64,000 bases of DNA from Promethearchaeota archaeon (GCA_030606485.1 JAUWGH010000008.1:152259-216258); one strand, 5' to 3'; positions 1-9,647 are shown, numbered from the stretch's first letter. Program-made: numbers and translations. Notes: a model not told the origin generated them from the letters alone.

Positions 1-51
1 ACAAGCAAAAAAAAAAAATTGAATTAAAATTTTGATGGTTTTCAGTAGATT

Positions 52-2211
52 TTACTTTGATTCTCTCTTTTTATAGAATTTTAAGGCTACAACGGCAATT
101 GCAACAAACGAGAAGCTTAGGATTATGAATATTGGATAACCAGGAATTATAGGAGCCTCGACGGGGACCTCATAAGTTACTGTTGCTTTAAAGGTACCTA
201 TATTATGATATCCATCATCAGTATGTGAATCTAATACAATGTAATATTCAGATACTTTACAAGTATATACTACCCCGTAATTACCTCCGGAAAAGGCTGT
301 GATACCGAAACATTTTCCATCTATTGATCTAACATTTGAATCATATGTCCAAGGAGAATGGACATTTGCTTTGCCGCTAATTGCTTCAATATTAATGTAA
401 CAACAACAATCCAATGTCCCGTTTAATAAAGTTAGATCTTCACCTCTATTGCGATCGTATTCTGTACCAATTGATATTGGTTCATTCCAATCATAAGACA
501 TAGTAAATGAAGTTGAATTTTGAGTTGGATATCCTGAACCTGGGAAACTATCATCAGCTAAGAGGACCCATGTTTCTTCAAAAATTGCCCATTCGGTAAT
601 ATATTTATCAAGGTTAGAAGTTTCATAAGTTGAATTTTTAAATGTCTTACTTTTCGAAAGCCATAGGGAATATTCTGGGATTATGCCCCCACCTGTGGGA
701 GTTTCAAGTGTCAAGGTTGTCGTTGCATTATCGCCCATTGAGTCCATTAAAAATCCAACTACAGTATTAGTTGTGTTTACTGGGAGTTTATAAATCCCCT
801 CATCATCACTATCCGAAATTGAACTAAAACTATATGTTTTTGTTGTAGGTAGATCTACAGGTTGCTTTGAAGATTCTTTAAAACTGAAAGTTAATGATGT
901 ATCCGTAAAAGGGACTGATGTGTTGTGTATCTGCACATATATAATCAAATCAATTGCATCATTTGATATATTAAATTCACAACTTTTACTAATATGTTCA
1001 TTAATGCCGTAATATCGTTCAAGAGAATCTCCTATATCTTCGTCATACCCACCAAGCATCAGTGTTTCCATATTAGGCATTACTTCTCCGTTTAATTTAC
1101 ACTCTCTAGGATCTTTTGGTGGAATAAAAATCATTGCTCCAGATTCCGTTTTATTTTCTCCTCTCTTATTATGTAAGTAATAAGGCCCCGTTATGAAGGG
1201 AAAAAAAAGTTCAACATCGAAACCATTAGGACAAGAAACAGACCAGTCATATAAGACACGAGATTCAAGACCTGAAACATTTATTCCCTGAATTGCATAA
1301 TTATAAGAAGACATGTTAGCACTATAAAAATTTACATTAATTGAATCAACTATAGGTGGCGAAACAGCTGGTAATAATACTTCTTTAATATTGAGATCGA
1401 AGGAGCAACCTTCGTATAAATAATATGGTTGTGCATAAAGATAGTATATACCTTGACATAAGTAAAATTGCCAAATGTCAGCCTCATCGGTTAAGTTAGA
1501 ATCATCCAGATAGCCTCTACGTCTTTCGAGATTCATTCCTCTAAAATCGGGCTCATAAATGAAAATTTGTGTATCATTTACTGTAGAATTTAAAACAAAT
1601 TGATATAATCCAGTAGAGGTAATATTTAATTTTTTATACTTGAAATCTTCAGAAGTTGCTAATGATGTACTCCAAGTTATTGCACTTGTTTCATCTACAT
1701 TTGTTGAAGTTACTTCTGATACTGTAATACTACCTCCTAAATCCTCCCAAGCGATAGAGCCATTTCTATCGGAAGGTGTACTATAACAGTTGATCATTAA
1801 GTTATAATCACGAATAGCAAAATAAAAAAAATCTTCTGAAGTTGCATTCCAATCTGTAAAAAACCAAACACCCATATCAAAGTAATCTAAACTCTCTCCT
1901 TTCATTCTCGGTATGCCAATTCCACACCCATCACATTCAACAAGATAATCCGGCCAATACAAGTTCGCTATGATGTTACAGCCTTTCTTATTTGTTAGTG
2001 TTATTTTATATAAATTATCTTTCGTAAAATTAATTGCATATGAAGCGATATGAGTATCATTTGTATAAGAGAAAGATTGTGGTGTCCCTAAAGTTAAGGT
2101 AGTCGGTGTAGCAGCGCTTGAGGGAGTTACTAGAAAAAATATGCTAAAACCCGTAATCATAGAAGTGCATAGTATAGACATAATTGTTAAAATTTTAAGA
2201 TTTCTTCTCAT
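52..2211 (-). CDS. Secreted surface protein with C-terminal membrane anchor
   Basis: I do not recognise a specific family. The N-terminus is a basic stretch followed by a long hydrophobic signal segment ending near 'PSSAA'. The body is rich in Ser, Thr, Asn, Tyr and beta-type sequence with many N-x-S/T sites, as expected of a glycosylated archaeal cell-surface protein. The C-terminus has 'IPGYPIF', a single membrane helix and a Lys/Arg tail, which resembles the IPGY/PGF-type C-terminal sorting tails annotated in Asgard and other archaea. I chose ATG at 2211 rather than GTG at 2220, because the GTGA that makes the upstream GTG looks like the Shine-Dalgarno site, 5 nt before the ATG. It is probably exposed on the cell surface; the ligand is unknown. 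The downstream end lies close to the window edge. Confidence 0.8.
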   Translation of the reverse strand: MRRNLKILTIMSILCTSMITGFSIFFLVTPSSAATPTTLTLGTPQSFSYTNDTHIASYAINFTKDNLYKITLTNKKGCNIIANLYWPDYLVECDGCGIGIPRMKGESLDYFDMGVWFFTDWNATSEDFFYFAIRDYNLMINCYSTPSDRNGSIAWEDLGGSITVSEVTSTNVDETSAITWSTSLATSEDFKYKKLNITSTGLYQFVLNSTVNDTQIFIYEPDFRGMNLERRRGYLDDSNLTDEADIWQFYLCQGIYYLYAQPYYLYEGCSFDLNIKEVLLPAVSPPIVDSINVNFYSANMSSYNYAIQGINVSGLESRVLYDWSVSCPNGFDVELFFPFITGPYYLHNKRGENKTESGAMIFIPPKDPRECKLNGEVMPNMETLMLGGYDEDIGDSLERYYGINEHISKSCEFNISNDAIDLIIYVQIHNTSVPFTDTSLTFSFKESSKQPVDLPTTKTYSFSSISDSDDEGIYKLPVNTTNTVVGFLMDSMGDNATTTLTLETPTGGGIIPEYSLWLSKSKTFKNSTYETSNLDKYITEWAIFEETWVLLADDSFPGSGYPTQNSTSFTMSYDWNEPISIGTEYDRNRGEDLTLLNGTLDCCCYINIEAISGKANVHSPWTYDSNVRSIDGKCFGITAFSGGNYGVVYTCKVSEYYIVLDSHTDDGYHNIGTFKATVTYEVPVEAPIIPGYPIFIILSFSFVAIAVVALKFYKKRESK

Positions 2212-2345
2212 TATATTCACTTTTTAATTAAATTTTACATTAAGGATTTCAAAAAAATAAATGTGTTAAGTATATTTTATGCATTTTGTGTTTTTAAAAA
2301 TTATTATTTAATCATAATTGTTAATTTTTAAAATAAAAAATTCAG

Positions 2346-3092
2346 TTATCTTGGTAAATAAAACTTGCATAGACCACACTGATATACCATCATTCTACGT
2401 TGAGGGCCTAATATCACAAAAGAGCGTTTCATTTCACCCCCACACTTAGGGCAACGTCTTTCGAAAGATTCCTTTAAACGAATTAATGTCTGAGAAATTG
2501 ATTCTTCTAATAAATCTGTCTTAGTTGTATCGATCTGTTTGGCCGCTATTGTATCCAAATCGATTTCAGGTGACCATTCTAAATCAAATATATCATCAAA
2601 TTCTGAGACATACTCGAATTCTGGAATCTCTTCAAATTCGATAACATCTTGTTCTTTCTTTTTACTTAAATCTGGCGAAATAATTGTCGGTTCTATAAAA
2701 ATTTGCTTTATTTTTCTAAGACCCTTAGAAATTTTGGGTTTGAATTCAGAAGGTTTTTTTTTTAAAGTTATGATTTTTTGTCGTTTTTTCCATTGGAGAT
2801 AGATTTTTGTAACTTTATTTCTCCAAATTGCATGACGCCCCGTTGAATCTTCAAAAACTTTCATTAATTTTGCTTCTTCCAATTCACTAAGCTGTTCGGG
2901 TGAAGCTTTCTTTAATTTTTGAGTTTTAGTAAGAGATATTTCCGGGAAAGAAGGTTTTTCTTTTGAAATTAACAAATTTTGTCTTTTTTTCCATCGGAGG
3001 TATATTTTGGTTATTTGTCCTCTCCATATGGCATTTTTACCAGTAGTCTCTTCAAAATATTTCATAAGTTCAGCTTCGTTTAATCGACTCAA
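2346..3092 (-). CDS. Tandem-repeat protein with C-terminal zinc ribbon
   Basis: No named family is recognised. Two copies of a roughly 38-residue unit lie in the first half: one with 'ELMKYFEETTGKNAIWRG' and one with 'KLMKVFEDSTGRHAIWRN', each followed by 'TKIYLxWKKRQ'. An acidic linker follows, then a C-terminal CPxCGG...CGLC zinc ribbon. The basic, tryptophan-containing repeats suggest nucleic-acid or protein binding, but this is inference. TTG at 3092 is the first ordinary start codon. The frame stays open to a stop ending at 3179, however, and the residues before the TTG ('PPEKLSRL') match the residues before repeat 2 ('SPEQLSEL'). The real protein may therefore begin upstream, for example at ATT 3176. 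Confidence 0.75.
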   Translation of the reverse strand: MSRLNEAELMKYFEETTGKNAIWRGQITKIYLRWKKRQNLLISKEKPSFPEISLTKTQKLKKASPEQLSELEEAKLMKVFEDSTGRHAIWRNKVTKIYLQWKKRQKIITLKKKPSEFKPKISKGLRKIKQIFIEPTIISPDLSKKKEQDVIEFEEIPEFEYVSEFDDIFDLEWSPEIDLDTIAAKQIDTTKTDLLEESISQTLIRLKESFERRCPKCGGEMKRSFVILGPQRRMMVYQCGLCKFYLPR

Positions 3093-3344
3093 TTTTTCTG
3101 GTGGAATTATCTTTCCGTTTATTTCTTTAGGAATAGTTTCCTTTCTTGAATTTAATTTGTTTTTTTGAGTTGGAATTTTTTATCCCGCCAGATTTATAAT
3201 GATTCTATCTCAATAAAATACTATCGAAAATATATACCTACTTTATTTTTAAAAAAATGGGATATATACATAATATAATCTACTAGGATTGGAATAAAAA
3301 AAATTTCCAATTAATTTAAAAAAAATAAAAATAAGATGGATTAT
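3093..3344. other. AT-rich intergenic region with in-frame upstream extension
   Basis: About 3093-3176 is open in frame with the zinc-ribbon gene and may be coding. The rest is AT-rich and contains long A and T runs. I see no further gene, repeat or clear hairpin. It probably holds the promoter of the gene at 2346-3092 and the 3' end of nothing else, since the next gene (3345-4064) reads towards it on the minus strand. Confidence 0.4.
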
Positions 3345-4064
3345 TTAAAGCTGACGACCTACTCCATAATAAACGAGGTAAGCACCTAAAACAATTATTA
3401 TTCCACTTAAACCAAAAACAAGTCTAAAAGTTTCATTATCTAAAAGATTGTTTATACATGTCCCGATACCAATATACCAAAAGATACACAAACCTAATGT
3501 GAAAAATCTCCATTTCTTTTGTAAGCTTTTGTCTTCAAATTTAAAATAGACTACTACACATAACCGATATGATATTCCAATAGTTATTCCAATTATTGTT
3601 AGTGTATAAATTACAAAAACAATACCCCAAACAGGAGCTAATTGAGTTCCATCAGGCTGAATTTCCACTTTTGCACCAAAAGGTTCGGGAATAAAAAATA
3701 GAACTGATAATAATACAGCGTAAATTAGTACGATAAGGATTTGTTTTCGAGTATTAATAATTTTCTCAGATTTATTTACAATCATTATAAAAATAAGTAA
3801 AAAAGCCATAGATAAAACAACAAAGTAGATTGTAAATATATTCAGAATAGTAGCTAACCATTGAAGATTTGGATCATCAATCGGTGCATAAATAAAGTTA
3901 ACAATTAAACTCGCTGCTACAATTAAAAAAAATAATGAGAATATCTGATTTAATCGTTTTTTAGGATTTCTTTTAATTATTTTGTACCCAATAAAAAAAA
4001 AGAAAAGACAAACTGCTCCTTGGATAATATATACTTGCAGAATCCGGGTAAAGGACATTACCAT
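3345..4064 (-). CDS. Seven-helix integral membrane protein of unknown function
   Basis: The protein is almost entirely hydrophobic, with about seven predicted membrane helices separated by short charged loops (for example 'KRNPKKRLNQ', 'NKSEKIINTRKQ' and 'EDKSLQKKWRF'). The topology resembles the seven-helix sensor modules found at the N-terminus of signalling proteins, but no kinase or other effector domain follows, so this is only a resemblance. The start is ATG 4064 in a context with a second ATG two codons later. It lies alone between the zinc-ribbon gene and the GTPase-like gene, with AT-rich gaps of about 250 bp on both sides, so it is probably transcribed by itself. Confidence 0.7.
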   Translation of the reverse strand: MVMSFTRILQVYIIQGAVCLFFFFIGYKIIKRNPKKRLNQIFSLFFLIVAASLIVNFIYAPIDDPNLQWLATILNIFTIYFVVLSMAFLLIFIMIVNKSEKIINTRKQILIVLIYAVLLSVLFFIPEPFGAKVEIQPDGTQLAPVWGIVFVIYTLTIIGITIGISYRLCVVVYFKFEDKSLQKKWRFFTLGLCIFWYIGIGTCINNLLDNETFRLVFGLSGIIIVLGAYLVYYGVGRQL

Positions 4065-4304
4065 AATATTTCACTCAAATAAAATCTATTTTTCATTTAT
4101 TATATAATATTTTGAAACTAGATTATATATAAGCTTATTTATGATAGGATTAAAAATAATATTATTTCGCTTCTTATATTATTCTAAATTATTCCCTATT
4201 AGAAATTTTAAAATTAAAATAATAAGGGTTAATGGAAAAAAAAATAAAATTGAATAACTAAAAACTTATTTCATAAAGAAAAATCCATTAATTTTTAAAA
4301 AATT

Positions 4305-5285
4305 TTAATATTCTTCTCTCCATTCTGTTTTACAGAAGCCACATCTAAATTTACGTCCATAAATCCTTGGATAAGCTAATAAAACTTTATCTCTATTTTC
4401 AGATTCATGGATCATGGCTTTATTTGCATTATCGCAGATAGGGCATTTTCTCCTACCTTTTGGTTTTTTGATTATTAAAATTACCTCATGTTTTTTGATA
4501 ATTTTGTTAATAATCTTTTCTTCTTTTATTTGTTCTGTGAGGTCGATTATTTCTTCTCTAATTTTCAGATCATTTTTGACATCTTCTTGCATTTGACTAT
4601 AGGCTTTTTCCAAATTTAATACTCTGGAAGTTCCAGATCCTTGAGTCTGGGTTAAGATTGTTTCAATGGGTTTTTCTTCTAATTCTTCAAAATCTACCAA
4701 ATTTTCGTAAGTTTTTACTTTTTCAAATAAATCAGGACTTGTAAGTTGTATTTTAAAAACATAATCTTTAATGATTTTTTTAAAAATCTCATTTAAATCA
4801 TCATAGTTTTTCAAATCTGCTTCAAAACAATATAAAATGTTTAAATCTAACGATTTTTTGATAATTTGTTCTCTATCGATTTGTACTCCTGTTGAATTTC
4901 CATAATTTATCCCGATCATTATAATTGATTCAGAAAATTCAAATACATTTATAATTTTATTAAAATCTTCCTTTTTCAGAAATTTAAATGAATCAATATC
5001 ATGAATATCAAAAATCAAAAGTAGAGAATTGATTTTTTGAATGATATCATACATTTCCAACATGTTTGAAAATGTATTGATTATCCAAATCTTAATTATT
5101 AGAGGAATATTATTATATCTTAAGGATTTTTCATATTCAAGAAAATTTTTTGTATCTCCATAATCCAACTCTCCTTCAGTTAATTTAAAACCATACGTGT
5201 GAAGAAACTGTATAGATTTTTCATAATTTGAACCAATGAGTAAAACTTTTATTATTGAGGGGCTCTTCTTCAAATATTGACTCAA
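4305..5285 (-). CDS. Degenerate Ras-like small GTPase fold with C-terminal zinc ribbon
   Basis: Residues 12-175 follow the strand-helix plan of a Ras-like G domain: 'IIKVLLIGSNYEKS' where the P-loop belongs, a long middle strand 'PLIIKIWIIN' where a WDTxGQ motif would be, 'LLLIFDIHDIDSF' like the Ras LVYD strand, and 'IIMIGINYGN' at the NKxD position. None of the nucleotide-binding motifs is intact: the P-loop is one residue short with Glu for Gly, and NKxD is absent. Residues 185-265 are a charged helical linker. Residues 281-326 form a zinc ribbon with Cys281, 284, 315 and 318 around 'YPRIYGRKFRCGFC', a tail I associate with Asgard proteins. It is likely a non-hydrolysing GTPase relative acting as a scaffold. 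The start is TTG. Confidence 0.65.
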   Translation of the reverse strand: MSQYLKKSPSIIKVLLIGSNYEKSIQFLHTYGFKLTEGELDYGDTKNFLEYEKSLRYNNIPLIIKIWIINTFSNMLEMYDIIQKINSLLLIFDIHDIDSFKFLKKEDFNKIINVFEFSESIIMIGINYGNSTGVQIDREQIIKKSLDLNILYCFEADLKNYDDLNEIFKKIIKDYVFKIQLTSPDLFEKVKTYENLVDFEELEEKPIETILTQTQGSGTSRVLNLEKAYSQMQEDVKNDLKIREEIIDLTEQIKEEKIINKIIKKHEVILIIKKPKGRRKCPICDNANKAMIHESENRDKVLLAYPRIYGRKFRCGFCKTEWREEY

Positions 5286-5442
5286 CCAAAACTTAAAGTA
5301 ATCTACTTAACATTATTTTTAGTAAATAATTACTTTAAATATTTTCTCAAAAAAAGAATAATTTATAATCACTAATCTTAATATTTTTTAGTTAATCTTC
5401 ATTTAATTTTAATATAAATAACAGTTAAGAGCATTAAATTAA

Positions 5443-6360
5443 ATGGAAATACTTCCTCCTGAAGTTATAGTTATACGTCCGCCAGTAGAAGCTTATTCTT
5501 TATTAATTGCTGTAACTGGTGGCTGTTCTTGGAATTCCCAGACTGGTGGTTGTAAGTTCTGTGGGACGTATAAGGGAATTTATGGAGGAATACAGCCGTA
5601 TGCTATAAGACCTTTGGAAGATGTTCTGCGAGATATTGATAAATATGGTAAATTGCATTATGATGGATTTCCAGTCTTTTTAGCTGGAGGTAATCCAAGT
5701 TCACTTCCCACTGAACACCTTGCTACAATTGTAAGATATGTAAGAGAAAGAATCAAAAATGTTCCTAGAGTGAGTTGCTACGCAAGAGCTTTAGATATTT
5801 TAAGAAAATCCGATGAAGAATTAAAAAAGTTAGCTGAAGCTGGGCTTGATATTGTTTATTGTGGATTAGAGAGTGGATCTGATACAATATTACGGATGAT
5901 GAGAAAGGGTATAAATTCTAAAGGATATATAAAAGCAGGGAAAAAAGTAATGAAATCGGGAATAAAATTATCTCTATATGTAATTTTAGGTTTAGGTGGC
6001 TATAAATATACTGAAGAACATGCAATAGAAACAGCGAGAGTTCTTACCGAAATAAATCCAACAATATTTAGATTTCGAACCCTAAATATTTTACCAAATA
6101 CGGAGTTATATAAAGAGGTGCAAGAAGGAAAATTTAAAATATTGAAACCTGTTGATGCATTAAAGGAAGAGTATAAAGTTATTGATAATTTAGGACCAAA
6201 CGTTACATCAGCATTTAGAAATGATCATATATCTAATTATTGTGACGTAGAATCAGAAAACATTAGAGAAGATCGCGCAGTTGTTTTAAAGATATTAGAT
6301 TCATTTATCAATGACCCGAGAATTATCAATATGGAACCTAGAAATCTAATTTATATGTAA
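5443..6360 (+). CDS. Radical SAM protein
   Basis: This looks like a member of the COG1032/Elp3-like radical SAM superfamily, enzymes that use a 4Fe-4S cluster to cleave S-adenosylmethionine into a 5'-deoxyadenosyl radical. The cluster motif is unusual in spacing: Cys28, Cys37 and Cys40 in 'GGCSWNSQTGGCKFCG' (CX8CX2C instead of CX3CX2C). Later elements fit the barrel: 'AGGNPSSLP' after strand 2 (GGE-like), 'DIVYCGLESGSD' and 'LYVILGLGG'. There is no B12-binding or TRAM domain, and its length of 305 residues is that of a bare catalytic core. The substrate is unknown. It begins with ATG just upstream of the purine genes but is separated from guaB by about 107 bp, so co-transcription is uncertain. 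Confidence 0.85.
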   Translation: MEILPPEVIVIRPPVEAYSLLIAVTGGCSWNSQTGGCKFCGTYKGIYGGIQPYAIRPLEDVLRDIDKYGKLHYDGFPVFLAGGNPSSLPTEHLATIVRYVRERIKNVPRVSCYARALDILRKSDEELKKLAEAGLDIVYCGLESGSDTILRMMRKGINSKGYIKAGKKVMKSGIKLSLYVILGLGGYKYTEEHAIETARVLTEINPTIFRFRTLNILPNTELYKEVQEGKFKILKPVDALKEEYKVIDNLGPNVTSAFRNDHISNYCDVESENIREDRAVVLKILDSFINDPRIINMEPRNLIYM

Positions 6361-6467
6361 TTTCTCCTTTTATAGAAAAATTTTTACAGCATAAACAGTT
6401 ATATTTTTAACAGTTTATTTATTTTTAATAATTTATTTAAGAAAAGAAATTTAATAGGTTTTTTCGA

Positions 6468-7946
6468 ATGGCTGGAAATTATAGAAAAAAAATATTAGCC
6501 GATCAAGGTTGGATGCATGCATTTGATGATGTGTTAATAAAGCCAGGATTTACAAATTTTGATCCTAATAAAGTAGATATATCGAGTAGTTTAGGTCCAT
6601 ATAAATTTAATATTCCAATAATGTCAGCGGCAATGGATACAGTTACAGGAGTGAAAATGGCAATTCAAATGGCATTATTGGGTGGTCTTGGGGTACTTCA
6701 TAGAAATTGTTCTTGCGAAAAGAGACTTGAAATGGTTAAAAAAGTTAAAAGAGCCCGCTCTTATATCGTTGATGATGTAGCAACTATTTTTCCAAATTCT
6801 CCAATACATGAGGCAATATCTAAAATGGAGCAATTAGAAATCAGTGGTTTAGTGGTTGTTGATGACAATAATAAAGTTGAGGGGATCCTTACTTCGAGAG
6901 ATATACCTTTCGACGCAAAGCTGAAAGAAAACGGCTTAGTAAAAGATGTTATGACAAAAGAATTAATCACCGGAAATATTGGTATTTCAAGAATAGAAGC
7001 TGCTAAAATGTTATATAAGTTTCGGAAGGAGAAATTACCAATAATAGATAAGGAGGGAAGGTTAGTTGGGTTAATTACAAATAAGGATCTTAAACCGGAT
7101 TTTCCAAAAGCTTCTCTTGATAAGAGAGGTCGGCTATTATGTGCTTTAGCAGTTTCTCCCGTTATGCCTCCTACTGTTAAAGAAAGAAAGATATTTGAAG
7201 AGATTGTTGAATATACCGATATATTCTTTATTGACGTTGCAGATTTTTATAAAAAACAAGATATTGAGAATACTAAAGAAATAATGGAAACTTTTAACGT
7301 TCATTTTATATTGGGGAATATTGGGACTTTTGAAGCAGCTGAATATATTTTAACTAAAATTGATTATGACAGAGATAAATTTATTGCATTAAAAGCAGGA
7401 ATGGGGTCTGGTTCTATATGTTCAACATCAATTCAAACTGGTGTTGGCGCTCCAACTTTATTTGCTACAGCTCAAATTGCAGATGCAATACAAAAGTATG
7501 ATCCAAAAATGGGTTTAATTGCAGATGGTGGCTTTAAAAATTTAGGTGATTTACCTAAGGCATTTACCGTTGGAGCAAATATGATAATGACAGGGCATTT
7601 TTTTGGTGGGTGTGTTGAGAGTCCAGGGTTTGTGGATACAATTCAAGGTCGTAAGGTTAAAGTTTATCGAGGTATGGGAAGTAAAGAGGCAAGACATGTT
7701 ATGGGAGATTATATTATGGATCGTTATTCTAAAGAGACAAAAACATTACCGGAAGGTGTGAGTGATTATATACCTTTTGTCGGACCCGTAGAAGGAGTTA
7801 TTGAGCAAATGAAAACAGGAATTAGAAATGGTTTGGTTTATGCTGGGGCAAAAAACATAAAAGAGATGAAAAATGTCGAGATAGGAATTATTACAATGAG
7901 TGGTAAATTAGAAAGCGAGCCTCACGATTTAATTGGTAAATGGTAA
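6468..7946 (+). CDS. guaB: IMP dehydrogenase (divergent)
   Basis: The enzyme oxidises IMP to XMP with NAD+, the first step from IMP towards GMP. The N-terminal barrel start is 'FDDVLIKPGFTNFDP' and 'PIMSAAMDTVTG'. A CBS-domain pair is inserted at about residues 95-215 ('GLVVVDDNNKVEGILTSRDI'). The catalytic loop 'GSGSICSTSIQTGVGAP' carries the expected cysteine near residue 317, and 'ADGGFKNLGDLPKA' and 'YRGMGSKEA' are the phosphate and flap regions. It differs from typical GuaB: the 'DTAHGHS' segment reads 'DVADFYKK', the phosphate site reads 'MTGHFFGGCVESPG', and the catalytic loop has an extra Ser. The CBS pair and the length argue against GMP reductase. It is followed by purH in the same direction, which supports a purine role. 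Confidence 0.88.
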   Translation: MAGNYRKKILADQGWMHAFDDVLIKPGFTNFDPNKVDISSSLGPYKFNIPIMSAAMDTVTGVKMAIQMALLGGLGVLHRNCSCEKRLEMVKKVKRARSYIVDDVATIFPNSPIHEAISKMEQLEISGLVVVDDNNKVEGILTSRDIPFDAKLKENGLVKDVMTKELITGNIGISRIEAAKMLYKFRKEKLPIIDKEGRLVGLITNKDLKPDFPKASLDKRGRLLCALAVSPVMPPTVKERKIFEEIVEYTDIFFIDVADFYKKQDIENTKEIMETFNVHFILGNIGTFEAAEYILTKIDYDRDKFIALKAGMGSGSICSTSIQTGVGAPTLFATAQIADAIQKYDPKMGLIADGGFKNLGDLPKAFTVGANMIMTGHFFGGCVESPGFVDTIQGRKVKVYRGMGSKEARHVMGDYIMDRYSKETKTLPEGVSDYIPFVGPVEGVIEQMKTGIRNGLVYAGAKNIKEMKNVEIGIITMSGKLESEPHDLIGKW

Positions 7947-8048
7947 TGGTATTATTTAATTCAATTTTAATATATTTTTCTGATTTCTTGAATTTAGGAT
8001 TAAGATTTTTAAATTATTTTAATAATAAAAGATGAGATTGGTATAAAT

Positions 8049-9647
8049 ATGCAAAAAATTCATAGAGCATTAATTAGCGTAAGCGACAAAACAGGAATTG
8101 TAGAATTTGCTAGGATCTTAGTTGATGAATTTGGAATAGAAATATTATCTACAGGTGGAACGGGAAATCTATTAGAAAAAAACGGGATCATTTTTAAAAA
8201 AATTTCAGAATATACACAAACAGATGAAATGTTTGATGGTAGAGTTAAAACATTACATCCAAAGATTCAAGGTGGTATTTTATTTCGACGAGATATAGTT
8301 GATGATATGAAAGATGCTGAAAGATATAATATCCCCCCCATTGATTTAGTGGTCTGTAATTTATATCCATTTAAAGCCATAATTTCTAAGCCTAAATCTA
8401 CTTTAACAGAAGCCTTAGAAATGATCGATATTGGAGGCCCAACGATGATAAGGGCAGCCGCAAAAAATTATCCAGATGTAGCCGTTATTACTAATTCAAA
8501 AGATTATCCACTCATTATAAAAGAGCTAAGGGAAAATGAAGGAGCAATCAGTGAAAAAACTAGGGCCTTCCTAGCTCAAAAAGTTTTTACTATTATGGCA
8601 GAATATAACGCAAATATTGCAAATTATTTACAAAAAATCAATTTCCCTGATAAAAAATTTGGAGATAATGTAATAAAAATATTTAAAAAAGTGTTTGATG
8701 TTAGATATGGAGAAAATTGGGATCAAGATGCTGCATTGTACAAGGATCTCTCAGCAGATTTTGGACTTCAAAATATTAAACAGATATCAGGAAAAGAAAT
8801 CTCTTTCAATAATTATTTAGATATTGATGCATGCATGCAAGTTCTTTTAGAGCTTGGAATAAAAGATTACGTTTGTTCAATTTTTAAACATACAACTCCA
8901 AATGGAGTTGCAATAGATAGAAAAAGTCAATTGAATGCAGTAAAAAGAGCTTTTAACACCGATCCTTTATCTGCTTTTGGAGGAATTTGGGGATTAAATA
9001 AGGAATTAACAGTTGAGATTGCAGATTTTATTGTGAATCAAAAGAAAATTTTTGTAGAAGTCCTACTTGCACCAGCGTATGAAGAAGGTGCTTTAAAAAT
9101 TCTTAAATCTAAAAAAAATATGAGAATTCTTGAATTCGGAGATTTTTTAATCAAAAGAAAAAGTATATATAAAAATCCAGAAATAAGGAGTGTACTTGGA
9201 GGAGTTTTATTTCAAGATTATGATTTCGGTCCTATAATAAAAGAATGGAAAGTTGTTAGTGAAAGGAAAATCTCTATAGATGAAAAAAAAGCATTAATTT
9301 TTTCATATATAATATGTAAATATGCAAAATCAAATTCTGCTGTATTTGCGAAATGGGACCATGATGGAATTTATACTATTGGGATAGGAGCAGGGCAACA
9401 GAGCCGAGTTCATGTTGTTAATTTGGCGCATCAAAAAGCCTTAGAATTTAGGCATGACCTTTCAGGTAGTGTGATGGGTACAGATTCTTTTTTTCCTTTT
9501 CCGGATGGATTAGAAGCTGCAGTAAAAGCTGGTGCTATTGCAATAATTAATCCAGGAGGATCCATTCGAGATAATGAAGTTATAAAAAAAGCAGATGAAC
9601 TTAATTGCGGTTTAGTATTTTGTGGCAAACGAGTGTTTCGACATTAG
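8049..9647 (+). CDS. purH: Bifunctional AICAR transformylase / IMP cyclohydrolase
   Basis: PurH catalyses the last two steps of IMP synthesis: formylation of AICAR by 10-formyl-THF and ring closure of FAICAR. The N-terminal MGS-like IMP cyclohydrolase domain is clear ('ALISVSDKTGIVEFARIL', 'ILSTGGTGNLLEKNGI', 'DGRVKTLHPKIQGGIL', 'DIGGPTMIRAAAKN'). The C-terminal transformylase domain has the catalytic Lys-His in 'IFKHTTPNGVA', 'DPLSAFGGIWG', 'GAGQQSRV' and the terminal 'FPFPDGLEAAVKAGA'. At 532 residues it is full length and looks active. Many archaea use the unrelated PurP/PurO pair, so this bacterial-type fusion is noteworthy though common in Asgards. It lies 102 bp downstream of guaB on the same strand. 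Confidence 0.95.
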   Translation: MQKIHRALISVSDKTGIVEFARILVDEFGIEILSTGGTGNLLEKNGIIFKKISEYTQTDEMFDGRVKTLHPKIQGGILFRRDIVDDMKDAERYNIPPIDLVVCNLYPFKAIISKPKSTLTEALEMIDIGGPTMIRAAAKNYPDVAVITNSKDYPLIIKELRENEGAISEKTRAFLAQKVFTIMAEYNANIANYLQKINFPDKKFGDNVIKIFKKVFDVRYGENWDQDAALYKDLSADFGLQNIKQISGKEISFNNYLDIDACMQVLLELGIKDYVCSIFKHTTPNGVAIDRKSQLNAVKRAFNTDPLSAFGGIWGLNKELTVEIADFIVNQKKIFVEVLLAPAYEEGALKILKSKKNMRILEFGDFLIKRKSIYKNPEIRSVLGGVLFQDYDFGPIIKEWKVVSERKISIDEKKALIFSYIICKYAKSNSAVFAKWDHDGIYTIGIGAGQQSRVHVVNLAHQKALEFRHDLSGSVMGTDSFFPFPDGLEAAVKAGAIAIINPGGSIRDNEVIKKADELNCGLVFCGKRVFRH

